6,915 nucleotides of DNA from Pseudomonadota bacterium (GCA_029556045.1 JAKQGS010000387.1:1-6915), one strand, 5' to 3'. Positions 1-6,522 are shown, numbered from the stretch's first letter. The notes: a model not told the origin generated them from the sequence alone. Numbers and translations: made by a program.

Positions 1-2133
1 CCGGCCGCCCCGGTTCACCACAACCACGGGAACACCGTCATTCTGTTCTTGCGCGGATGGGCAGGAGATTTTCAAAGTATCTGCGGCGGATATCACCGGC
101 AAAATCGAGCCACGGTACTGCACCACCCGCCGTCCACCGGCTGGCTCCACGGCATGAGACGGAAAAACCTCCAGCCGGTTGACCAACACCATGGGAATGG
201 CGAAAACGCCAGGAGCGCCGATGTCCACCAGTATGTATTCCGCCGCTTCACTGGCTTTGGGTGACTTCGAATCTTCTGAATTATCCCGACTCTTTTCCGG
301 CTTTTCTTCCAGGATGCGGCTTCTGGCCGCCAAACCCACCACGTCCAGTGTCAATGCCACGCTGCCATCCCCCATCACCGTGGCACCGGCATAGATATTC
401 AAATCCTTCATGAATGAGTTGAGGGGTTTCACCACGATATCCGTGGAATCTTCGATGGATTCCACGATCAGACCAAACCACCCCGGACTGGCGTCAAGCA
501 CCACGATATTTGCAACGTCTCCTTGGGGCTTATCGGCCGGTGCAAGACCCAACATTTCACTGAGGGAAACCAGAGGCAACAACTCTCCCCGTAATCGATA
601 GACTGGTTTGCCCTGCAGCATCTCCAGACCGTGATCAGGACGAGTCAGATCAACCCGTACCAATTCCACAAGTTTAACCTGAGGAATGGCAAACTTTTCA
701 TCGTCTGTGCTGACAATCAACGCCGGGACAATAGCCAAGGTCAGAGGAATCTTGAGGCGAATTGTAGAACCCAGACCTTCGGTGCTGCTGAGTTCCACCT
801 GCCCCCCGATTTTTTCGATATTGGTCCGCACCACATCCATCCCCACACCACGCCCCGATATCTTGGACACCTGATCTGCCGTGGAAAACCCTGGTGCAAA
901 AATTAGATATTGCACCTCACTGTCAGTCATTTCTTTCATGGACTCCGCCGTGACCAATCCCTTCTCCACAGCCTTACGCCCAATCCGCTCAGGACTCAGA
1001 CCACGGCCATCATCTCTGACCTCTATGATCACCTGTCCACCCTCGTGAAAAGATCGAATAGTGATGCGACCCGCTGGTGATTTACCCAACTTTTTCCGTT
1101 CAGCGGGTAATTCAATCCCATGATCGACGCTGTTGCGCACAATATGCGTCAGCGGATCCCGCACGGCCTCGATCAATGTTTTGTCCAGTTCAGTGTCAGC
1201 CCCTTCCACTTCCAAATCGATAGACTTGTCCAGTTCCCGGGCCAGATCCCGCACCACACGGTTGAATTTGGTGAGGATATTGCCAATCGGCTGCATACGG
1301 GTTTTCATCACCTCGTTCTGCAACTCGGTGGTCACGACATTCAACCGCTGTGACAGTTGCTGTTGATCTGTCGACGACTCATGACTATTTTTGGCATGCT
1401 GCAAAACCTGATTGCGGATCAGAACCAGCTCGCCCACAAGGTTCATGAGGTTATCCAACACACTGACATTGACCCGAATGGTTTCTGCACCTGCGTTGTC
1501 CATTGGACCTTTGTCTCGCGTCGACGCCTCCGTCACGGCGTTCCCCACCGGTTTAATGGGTTCTACGCGGGGGGCTGCCGGTGCTTTCACACTGAGGGAT
1601 GCATCAGGGGTATGATCCACGGCAGCCGACCTGCCCGTAACATGTTCGATCGAATCCACCGAATACGCTATCTGCCGTGGGTCCGCCGATTCCGGAATCC
1701 CCGGAATATCCCGGTAAGTCTTGAGATCCCCCTCCAACCCCTGCACGGTCAATTCCGTCAGACGGGGGATGATTTTCAGAAGATCAGCGCTGACATCAAT
1801 CTCACGTCGATCGTTGCGCAAGGATTCCAAAAGGGCCTTCATGACGTCAAAGCCAGTGAATAGCGCGTCCACAAAATCAGGACTGAGGGGCATGATGCCA
1901 TTTCGGACAGGATCCAAGCAGGTTTCCATCGAATGCGCCAGCTGTCCCAGCTGTGGGCACCCAAAAAGCTGCGCGGCTCCCTTGATACTATGCATGTCCC
2001 GATAGATACTGGCCAATGTGTCGCGGGAATGCTCGTTGCGCTCCACCAGCGTCAGATTGTTGATCAAACGCTCCAGCATTTCTGAGGCTTCACCCAGAAA
2101 CTCATTCATTGCTGTGTCCAATGCCGCTGTCAT
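1..2133 (-). CDS. cheA: CheA-type chemotaxis histidine kinase with two CheW-like domains, C-terminus cut by window edge
   Basis: The frame is open for 711 codons from ATG at 2133 to the left edge with no stop. The start is fixed by an in-frame TGA 6 nt upstream and an AAGGGA Shine-Dalgarno at 2141-2146, 7 nt from the ATG. Visible domains are: Hpt at about 1-110 with phospho-accepting His48 in MHSIKGAAQ; a low-complexity linker at about 145-215 with no recognisable P2 domain; a dimerisation helix pair at about 218-285; a HATPase at about 286-462 with N-box H330/N334/H338, G1 box DDGRG at 374-378, F-box APGFST near 413-418 and G2 box GRGVGMD at 427-433; a first CheW-like domain at about 465-605; an acidic/Ser linker; and a second CheW-like domain from about 632 to the edge, still incomplete. 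All catalytic motifs are present. The family role is receptor-coupled autophosphorylation and phosphotransfer to CheY/CheB-type receivers in the cytoplasmic array. It lies 38 bp downstream of another CheA, probably in one operon. Confidence 0.95.
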   Translation of the reverse strand, partial: MTAALDTAMNEFLGEASEMLERLINNLTLVERNEHSRDTLASIYRDMHSIKGAAQLFGCPQLGQLAHSMETCLDPVRNGIMPLSPDFVDALFTGFDVMKALLESLRNDRREIDVSADLLKIIPRLTELTVQGLEGDLKTYRDIPGIPESADPRQIAYSVDSIEHVTGRSAAVDHTPDASLSVKAPAAPRVEPIKPVGNAVTEASTRDKGPMDNAGAETIRVNVSVLDNLMNLVGELVLIRNQVLQHAKNSHESSTDQQQLSQRLNVVTTELQNEVMKTRMQPIGNILTKFNRVVRDLARELDKSIDLEVEGADTELDKTLIEAVRDPLTHIVRNSVDHGIELPAERKKLGKSPAGRITIRSFHEGGQVIIEVRDDGRGLSPERIGRKAVEKGLVTAESMKEMTDSEVQYLIFAPGFSTADQVSKISGRGVGMDVVRTNIEKIGGQVELSSTEGLGSTIRLKIPLTLAIVPALIVSTDDEKFAIPQVKLVELVRVDLTRPDHGLEMLQGKPVYRLRGELLPLVSLSEMLGLAPADKPQGDVANIVVLDASPGWFGLIVESIEDSTDIVVKPLNSFMKDLNIYAGATVMGDGSVALTLDVVGLAARSRILEEKPEKSRDNSEDSKSPKASEAAEYILVDIGAPGVFAIPMVLVNRLEVFPSHAVEPAGGRRVVQYRGSILPVISAADTLKISCPSAQEQNDGVPVVVVNRGGR

Positions 2134-2155
2134 ATCTCATTCCCTTCGATGTGAC

Positions 2156-2170
2156 TGCATCCGTGATGCA
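2156..2170. other. Perfect short inverted repeat between the two kinase genes
   Basis: TGCATC and GATGCA form a 6-bp perfect stem around a 3-nt loop. The repeat starts 1 nt after the stop codon of the upstream kinase and ends 10 nt before the Shine-Dalgarno of the next. No T-run follows on the minus strand, so it is not a typical intrinsic terminator. It could be a weak intercistronic RNA hairpin that tunes the ratio of the two kinases, or it could be chance. Confidence 0.35.
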
Positions 2171-2171
2171 A

Positions 2172-3530
2172 TTAAAACATTCCCCATCCAGCTGCTTCCC
2201 CGCCACTGCTCCCAGGATTACTTTCCTCGCTGGCGACAGTTTGAGCGGTGGTTTCTAAAGTCAGGGACTCTTTCGGCTGAGGATGTCCATCCGATTCTGA
2301 AATCTCTCGATCTGATATCCTGAACCCTGCCAGCTGTATAATGGCAATCTCATCAATGACGGTAGCTGTGTGATGATTCACAACGATAACCCCAAGCACT
2401 CCGGAACAAGACGACACATTGGTATCCACTTCGCCTGTGGCCCTGGCGACATCCACAATATTGCGGATCCAAAGTCCAAAATACCCCTTGTCACTTCGCA
2501 CCACAAATAGTGACTGTTTGTCTTCCTGATCTTGCATGCGATTGCCTGACGCAGGCATCCCCAACACGCCAGCCACATCGATCAGCGGCATAATCTGGTC
2601 ACGGTAAATCAGTGCCGGACGACCACCGGAATGTTTGATCTGATGTCGATCAAAATCCTCAAGACGAAACACTCTGCTCAACGGCAAGCAAAACAAACCT
2701 GGCGTATCCAATTCAAAGAGAAGATAGTCGTGGTCCACAACGGCAACATTTCCTGCATCGGCGTTCTCAATCGAACTGGTCTGCCCATCTGCTTCGGCTG
2801 TTTGACTGCCAGCCATGCGTTTGGTTAGACGCTGAATATCAAGGATCAGCCCCACGGATCCATCCCCGAGGAAGGTGGCACCGGCATAGGCACCCACCTC
2901 ATCCACACTCCGATGAAGCGGCTTCACGACGATGTCTTCCGCATCCAGTATCTCATCGACAGCCAGTGCGAATCTGCCGGATTCACTGTTGACAATGAGA
3001 ATCTGCATGTCTTCAGCGCCGTCAGAACCGTTTGGCAGCTGCAATAGCTGCGACAAGTTGACTAGAGGCAAAAGATCGCCATCCAACTTGAGAATGGAGC
3101 TACCTTCCAGGTGTGAAACATCCTGTTTCTGGCGCTCGTCACTGAGTCGCAGCAATCGAACGATATTGTCCTGAGGGACCGCAAAGCACTGGGTCGCATG
3201 GCGTATGATTAAGGAATTAATGATGGTCACAGATTTGGGCACAGGAATGCGGAAATTGAATTGCGTGCCTTGACCGACCACCGAATCGATATCGATGCGC
3301 CCTTTGAGCTCCTGGACGGTGGACATCACCATGTCCATGCCAACCCCACGTCCTGATACATCTGTAACAACTGCGGCCGTGCTGAACCCCGGTAGAAAAA
3401 TCTGATGTAACACTGTTTTAGTGGGCATAGTGGCCAAAGCGTCTGCTGTGAAGAGCCCCTTACTCACGAGTTTTTCACGAATCCTTTCCGGGTCCAGGCC
3501 GCCGCCATCATCAGACAAGATGACGATCAC
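2172..3530 (-). CDS. C-terminal part of a frameshifted REC-CheA kinase (ATPase second half plus two CheW-like domains)
   Basis: This 452-codon frame is the continuation of the kinase encoded at 3527-4864, not a complete protein. It begins inside the ATPase domain just before the G1 box DDGGG (residues 7-11), then has an F-box FLPGFSTAA (45-53), G2 box GRGVGMD (60-66) and a GQGT G3-like box (86-89). Two CheW-like domains follow at about 100-235 and 267-400, with a Ser/Glu/Gly-rich tail at about 405-452 ending GWGMF. The N-box and the Hpt and dimerisation domains are missing here but sit in the upstream frame, so this piece alone could not bind ATP normally. The first possible start, GTG at 3530, overlaps the upstream stop by 4 nt (GTGA), which would allow restart translation. 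The same frame is open further upstream to 3590 and encodes an expected CheA stretch (IRLACREENDEV), so a broken single gene is the better explanation. The CheW domains should anchor the kinase to receptors. Confidence 0.9.
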   Translation of the reverse strand: MIVILSDDGGGLDPERIREKLVSKGLFTADALATMPTKTVLHQIFLPGFSTAAVVTDVSGRGVGMDMVMSTVQELKGRIDIDSVVGQGTQFNFRIPVPKSVTIINSLIIRHATQCFAVPQDNIVRLLRLSDERQKQDVSHLEGSSILKLDGDLLPLVNLSQLLQLPNGSDGAEDMQILIVNSESGRFALAVDEILDAEDIVVKPLHRSVDEVGAYAGATFLGDGSVGLILDIQRLTKRMAGSQTAEADGQTSSIENADAGNVAVVDHDYLLFELDTPGLFCLPLSRVFRLEDFDRHQIKHSGGRPALIYRDQIMPLIDVAGVLGMPASGNRMQDQEDKQSLFVVRSDKGYFGLWIRNIVDVARATGEVDTNVSSCSGVLGVIVVNHHTATVIDEIAIIQLAGFRISDREISESDGHPQPKESLTLETTAQTVASEESNPGSSGGEAAGWGMF

Positions 3531-3590
3531 CTCGTCATTTTCCTCGCGGCAGGCAAGCCGGATACCCCTTCCGGGTTTTTGCCGCGCTGT
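3527..3590 (-). other. Frameshift zone inside the REC-CheA ATPase domain
   Basis: Two frames overlap here. The upstream frame stops at 3527-3529 and the downstream frame is open only from the TAA at 3591-3593. Joining them needs a -1 shift or one added base. Aligned to the neighbouring CheA (KSPAGRITI), one extra G in the G4 run (plus-strand C4 at 3565-3568) keeps the spacing between GK and DDG identical at 24 residues. A GGC AAA AAC string lies just upstream and resembles a -1 slippery site, with a mismatch at its first base. The cause could be a real deletion, a sequencing error in a homopolymer, or recoding. The sequence alone does not decide. Confidence 0.85.
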
Positions 3591-4864
3591 TTACGGACTT
3601 CGGAAGATTCAATGCCGTGATCCAAACTGTTGCGGATCATATGAATCAAACAATTATTCATCCCCTGAGCGATGGCAGCATCGACCCGCACTTGTTCACC
3701 TTCGATATCAACTCTGACACTTTTACTAAGGCCCTTGGCCAGATCCCGCACAGCACGGGGCACTTTACGAAATACAGAGGCCATGGGAATTTTACGCAGT
3801 TCGGTGATCTGCCCCTGCATACCGCCATTGATCTTGTGCATTTCGTCCAACAACTCACCGAGCAGGGTGATATCCTCATCACCGGGCAACTTTTTTTCGA
3901 TGGCCACCACCAGCTTATTGACCATGTTGCGAATCACCGTGATCTCACCAGACATCATCATGAATTCATCCAACATGGCGGATGGAACCAGGATGGAGTC
4001 TTTTTTACTGGAAGATGTCGCAGAGACCCCGGTGGCGCCTTCCGGCGCACCCGAGCCAACCTCAGGGACCTGTGCCGCTGGTGTTCCATCCAATTCGTCC
4101 AAGCGGAACACCACCGTCCATCGCGGCAGGTCCAGGTTGATCTTTTCACTCCGCGCCAGACTCTGAATTATCATGCCCAATTGGTCAAAACCCTTGATCA
4201 GAACGGCGATCACCGCTGGCTGCACTGGCACTTCGCGATTTTTCAGACGGGTTAGCAGATCCTCATAAGAATGTAAAAACTTTGTGATATCGTCACGACC
4301 CATGACGCCGCTGGCACCCTTGATAGTATGCACATAACGAAAGACCGTATTGACGGTCTCAAGATTCTGGGGATCAACTTCCAGTGACAAAAGAAGAGGC
4401 TCTAACTCTTCGAGAATGTCCTGTGACTCCTCGATGAATGACTGCTCCAGCATGCGACGTTCTTCGATATTTTGCACGCGATCACGTGATTTTTCCGTGA
4501 TCAGGACGGCCAATTGATCATCGTCGATGGGCTTGTCGAGAAAAGCACAAATCTGAAGATCCACGGCTTTAAGGGCCAGGTCACGATCCACGTAGCCACT
4601 GACGATGGCAAAAGGTATTTCCCGGTACTGATCCCATAACATCTGCCGGATTTTCAGACCATCGGCCCCCGGCATCCGCATGTCGGACAGTATGAAAATA
4701 ACATCGTCCCCGTACTGGGCCAGATGCTCCACGGCCTGGGTGGCCCCGTCTGCCAAGAGAGGATGAAAGCCCATCTCTTGGATGGTGTTTGCAATCACAC
4801 CCAAAATACCGGGATCATCATCTATCAACAGAACATAAAATGGTTTATCAGCACACACTTTCAA
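3527..4864 (-). CDS. N-terminal part of a frameshifted REC-CheA kinase (receiver, Hpt, dimerisation, ATPase N-box)
   Basis: This frame has 445 codons. A receiver domain spans about 8-125 with acidic pocket D15/D16, phospho-acceptor D61 in LSDMRMP, S89 and K111. A short helix leads to an Hpt domain (about 138-240) with His179 in YVHTIKGASG. A linker at about 258-290 is followed by the dimerisation helices (about 291-365) and the ATPase N-terminal half, with N-box H408/N412/H416 in IHMIRNSLDHGIE. CheA homology stops at KNPEG (429-433). The last 12 residues are out-of-frame sequence ending at TGA 3527-3529, and the true continuation is in the frame of the neighbouring entry. Rejoined, the protein is about 897 residues. 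A receiver at the N-terminus, before Hpt, differs from the better-known CheA/FrzE hybrids that carry it at the C-terminus. It may set kinase activity or act as a phosphate sink. The start is TTG 4864, because an in-frame TGA lies 12 nt upstream; GTG 4858 is the alternative. Confidence 0.92.
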   Translation of the reverse strand: MKVCADKPFYVLLIDDDPGILGVIANTIQEMGFHPLLADGATQAVEHLAQYGDDVIFILSDMRMPGADGLKIRQMLWDQYREIPFAIVSGYVDRDLALKAVDLQICAFLDKPIDDDQLAVLITEKSRDRVQNIEERRMLEQSFIEESQDILEELEPLLLSLEVDPQNLETVNTVFRYVHTIKGASGVMGRDDITKFLHSYEDLLTRLKNREVPVQPAVIAVLIKGFDQLGMIIQSLARSEKINLDLPRWTVVFRLDELDGTPAAQVPEVGSGAPEGATGVSATSSSKKDSILVPSAMLDEFMMMSGEITVIRNMVNKLVVAIEKKLPGDEDITLLGELLDEMHKINGGMQGQITELRKIPMASVFRKVPRAVRDLAKGLSKSVRVDIEGEQVRVDAAIAQGMNNCLIHMIRNSLDHGIESSEVRKQRGKNPEGVSGLPAARKMTR

Positions 4865-4870
4865 AGGGGA

Positions 4871-4875
4871 TCCTC
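4871..4875 (-). promoter_or_regulatory. Shine-Dalgarno supporting a TTG start of the REC-CheA gene
   Basis: On the minus strand GAGGA lies 6 nt before TTG 4864 and 12 nt before GTG 4858. The in-frame TGA overlaps this motif, so no earlier start is possible. The spacing favours TTG, a weak start codon that would keep translation of the first kinase low. Confidence 0.6.
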
Positions 4876-4945
4876 ACACGTCTGGGCAGTTGAGCTCGAC
4901 CGTGGTAACTTTCGACCGAATTGGCTGGAACTTTAGGATCTTCCT

Positions 4946-4961
4946 TGTGAGCAATTTCACG
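4946..4961. promoter_or_regulatory. CRP/FNR-family-like palindrome in the divergent intergenic region
   Basis: TGTGA-GCAATT-TCACG matches the CRP half-site layout TGTGA-N6-TCACA at nine of ten defined positions. It lies about 82 bp upstream of the REC-CheA start and about 150 bp upstream of the DUF420 start, so it could serve either promoter. I found no convincing -10/-35 pair next to it. Binding is inferred from motif shape only. Confidence 0.4.
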
Positions 4962-5052
4962 GGGTGGTAAGGATTTTCCGACCTGATGCTCAAGGCCGTG
5001 AGGCTCTTACTGGGCCGATTGACGATTGATATGCCGCTTGACTACCTCAGCC

Positions 5053-5070
5053 ATTGCCAAATGTGGCAAT
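5053..5070. promoter_or_regulatory. Perfect 7-bp inverted repeat upstream of the DUF420 gene
   Basis: ATTGCCA and TGGCAAT flank a 4-nt AATG loop, 41 nt before the DUF420 start codon and just downstream of a TTGACT hexamer at 5038-5043. It could be a repressor operator or a 5'-leader hairpin. No T-run follows, so it is not a terminator. Confidence 0.4.
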
Positions 5071-5111
5071 ATATTGTGGTGTACCAAAACCGTTTTGAAG
5101 TGAGGCCGACC

Positions 5112-5582
5112 ATGCTCCCTGGATTTATTCCCCATAGCCGCGGTACGTTTATGCTGGACTTTGTCACCCTGGTCATGGCTCTGGTACTGCCCGTAATTTT
5201 CTGGAATGTTCGCCTGGCGCAAAGGGGTCGGTATGCCGCCCATAAACGCAATCAACTGGTAGTGGCATCAATTTTGGGTTTAGCCGTGACAGCTTTTGAG
5301 GTGGATATGCGCCTCAATGGATGGGAACACGGGGCCAAAGCATCCCCCTGGTACCCCGAGTGGGTTTTCCCTCTGCTCTATGTACACCTGTTCTTTTCGA
5401 TCTCGACCCTGATCCTCTGGATCGTGGTCATCACCGGAGCCCTGAAAAAATTCCCATCCCCTCCCCGACCGGCTCCTCACACCCCCATCCATCGTCTCCT
5501 GGGACGATGGGCGGTGGTGGGAATGACTGGGACGGTGGTGACCGGGTGGCTATTTTATTATGTGGCTTTTATTGCCAATTAA
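5112..5582 (+). CDS. DUF420 family four-helix membrane protein
   Basis: The protein has 156 residues with four predicted membrane helices at about 13-34, 47-66, 86-111 and 132-153. Short polar loops carry family-typical residues: RGRYAAHKR with His44, FEVDMRLNGW at 62-71, YVHLFF with His92, and PHTPIHR with His123/His127. Length and helix count fit DUF420, a family that includes proteins linked to cytochrome oxidase (CtaM/YozB in Firmicutes). The function in this lineage is not established, and a heme- or oxidase-assembly role is only inference from the conserved histidines. ATG 5112 was chosen because GAGG sits 6 nt upstream and the family homology begins at LPGF. The frame is open back to ATG 4986, but the extra 42 residues do not look like family sequence. 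The last 24 codons (helix 4) lie in a 101-bp segment duplicated at 6523-6623. The gene is divergent from the kinase operon. Confidence 0.85.
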   Translation: MLPGFIPHSRGTFMLDFVTLVMALVLPVIFWNVRLAQRGRYAAHKRNQLVVASILGLAVTAFEVDMRLNGWEHGAKASPWYPEWVFPLLYVHLFFSISTLILWIVVITGALKKFPSPPRPAPHTPIHRLLGRWAVVGMTGTVVTGWLFYYVAFIAN

Positions 5583-5610
5583 AATCTGGGCAGAATTAAA
5601 ATCGGTCGCA
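5510..5610. repeat. Left copy of a 101-bp direct repeat
   Basis: It aligns without gaps to 6523-6623 at a constant offset of 1013 bp, with about seven mismatches (roughly 93% identity). It covers the last codons of the intact DUF420 gene on the plus strand and, beyond the stop, a minus-strand stretch encoding RPILILPR plus stop, the same C-terminus as the stress-protein gene at the right end. Identity stops abruptly at both edges. Confidence 0.95.
5579..5610 (-). pseudogene. Orphan C-terminal codons of a universal-stress-protein gene
   Basis: In the left repeat copy the minus strand reads RPILILPRF and then TAA (5579-5581). This matches the last residues RPILILPRS of the universal-stress gene whose stop lies in the right copy. 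Upstream of 5610 the frame has no resemblance to that protein. It is a relic left by the duplication or insertion, not a gene. Confidence 0.75.
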
Positions 5611-5923
5611 CAATAGGGAATATATTTATCGGGTTATGATGTTTTTCTATATTTTATAACGATCTCCCAGTTTTTTATGATTTTGTAAACATTGATCTTA
5701 AGGATGTTGCGATAAAAATGGGAGGATGCCTCTACATCTTAAAAAACCAATGTTTGGGCAATATCAGCTTTTATCCGAAGCCAAAAGTCGCTCGTTTGAT
5801 CCCCGTCGCCCGCTCCAGAACCGCCTTATGTCCGTCCCGGACAAATTAAATGTCCGTTCCCATTCCCCCCGCATTTCCGTTAAAGTGTTTCCACGAGTGA
5901 AAGCGACTTTCTGGAGAAATCGG
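5583..5923 (+). other. Gene-poor AT-rich leader upstream of the coiled-coil gene
   Basis: After the left repeat copy ends at 5610 comes an AT-rich stretch of about 110 bp (many T- and A-runs, for example the T6 at 5671-5676) that could hold a promoter, though no clear -35/-10 pair is seen. From about 5726 the plus strand is open in frame with the coiled-coil gene, but the 66 potential extra residues look unstructured and GGAGG at 5721-5725 abuts the ATG with no spacer, so I do not extend the gene. A palindrome and repeat cluster lies at 5829-5860, and GAAAG/CTTTC flank CGA at 5899-5911 just before the Shine-Dalgarno. Confidence 0.5.
5829..5860. repeat. Short palindrome and direct-repeat cluster (TGTCCGTYCC)
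   Basis: TGTCC-GTCCC-GGACA (5829-5843) is a 5-bp inverted repeat. Its left half, TGTCCGTCCC, recurs as TGTCCGTTCC at 5851-5860, a start-to-start distance of 22 bp, about two helical turns. It lies 64 bp upstream of the coiled-coil gene. This arrangement could be an operator or part of a dispersed intergenic repeat. Confidence 0.4.
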
Positions 5924-6292
5924 ATGACGAATGTGATCTATGATAAAAGATTTGAAGAACGGCTCACTCAATCACCGATCGTAACTCAGATGAGGACGGT
6001 GCAGGGTGAGCATACCCAAAAATTAGATGGCCTTGAGAAGCGTATGGATGGCCTTGACCAGCGGATGGGCAGACTTGAGCACCGATTCGATCAATTGACC
6101 GATGATTTTCACGGCCTTGGCATTCGATTTGAAGCTATGGAGGGCAAACTTGATACCGTCCTTGAAATTCTTGAAAATCACAGCAGGATTCTCATGCGCC
6201 ACGATCGTTTTGAGGGAAACTTGGAAAATCATGAAATCAGATTAGCCGCGGTGGAACGGGCCTACCGCGACCTGGTAGGCAAGGCGCATTAA
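5924..6292 (+). CDS. Small heptad-repeat coiled-coil protein of unknown function
   Basis: This is a 122-residue soluble protein with no signal peptide or membrane helix. ATG 5924 is preceded by GGAG at 5913-5916 with a 7-nt spacer. After a charged N-terminus, residues about 35-90 form near-perfect heptads (DGLEKRM, DGLDQRM, GRLEHRF, DQLTDDF, HGLGIRF, EAMEGKL, DTVLEIL, ENHSRIL) with Leu/Met/Phe at the core positions, so a parallel dimer or trimer is likely. The DNA keeps traces of heptad duplication: GATGGCCTTGA occurs at 6026-6036 and 6047-6057, exactly 21 nt apart. I recognise no specific family. It is the only intact gene between the two 101-bp repeats. Its stop overlaps the stop of a decayed minus-strand ORF in TTAA (6289-6292). 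Confidence 0.75.
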   Translation: MTNVIYDKRFEERLTQSPIVTQMRTVQGEHTQKLDGLEKRMDGLDQRMGRLEHRFDQLTDDFHGLGIRFEAMEGKLDTVLEILENHSRILMRHDRFEGNLENHEIRLAAVERAYRDLVGKAH

Positions 6293-6522
6293 GCACCGGA
6301 CAGCTGTTTTATTAGATGCCGCACCCGTGGCAAATGCGGCAGACGTTCTGCCAGCTCGCTCAAAAGCGACTCCACCAGGTTCATCTGCCCCTGCCGCACA
6401 AGTTTTTCGCATATATTCATACGATGAAAATCCAACCACCGCACCCCATGATCAAGTAAATAACCGGTTCGCGTTCATCGGTTTGAGGCTGTTTGAAGTC
6501 AAACGAATCCTGGACATACCGA
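6289..6522 (-). pseudogene. Frameshifted remnant of an unknown minus-strand ORF
   Basis: Two overlapping minus-strand frames look like pieces of one protein. The upstream piece (from the repeat edge near 6522 to TGA 6417-6419) includes QPQTDEREPVIYL. The downstream piece (open 6474 to TAA 6289-6291) includes LLDHGVRWLDFHRMN and a helical, Leu-rich C-terminus ending HLIKQLSGA. They join by a -1 shift near 6450-6465. The upstream piece begins at the repeat edge, suggesting it was truncated by the rearrangement. No Shine-Dalgarno precedes the internal ATG at 6420. The family is not recognised, and chance open frames remain possible. Confidence 0.35.

Noticed and set aside
1357..1863. 168-codon plus-strand open frame
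   Set aside because: It lies wholly antisense to the well-conserved CheA dimerisation/linker region, has no family resemblance, and shows His/Arg-rich composition typical of a shadow frame.
3617..4255. 212-codon plus-strand open frame
   Set aside because: It is antisense to the receiver-CheA gene, whose domains are unmistakable; the frame is a His-rich shadow with no recognisable motif.
4986..5111. Longer N-terminus for the DUF420 protein from ATG 4986
   Set aside because: The 42 extra residues do not look like the family, and GAGG is well placed before ATG 5112; the region is better read as promoter and leader.
5586..5680. Possible terminator: CTGGG pairing with CCCAG followed by T6
   Set aside because: The arms are only 5 bp and about 75 nt apart, too weak for an intrinsic terminator.
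5726..5923. Longer N-terminus for the coiled-coil protein from ATG 5726
   Set aside because: GGAGG touches the ATG with no spacer, the added residues are basic and unstructured, and a proper Shine-Dalgarno precedes ATG 5924.
6317..6341. 7-bp inverted repeat TGCCGCA/TGCGGCA with 11-nt loop
   Set aside because: There is no T-run on either strand, and it falls within codons of the decayed minus-strand ORF where repeated Leu-Pro/Arg codons can produce it by chance.
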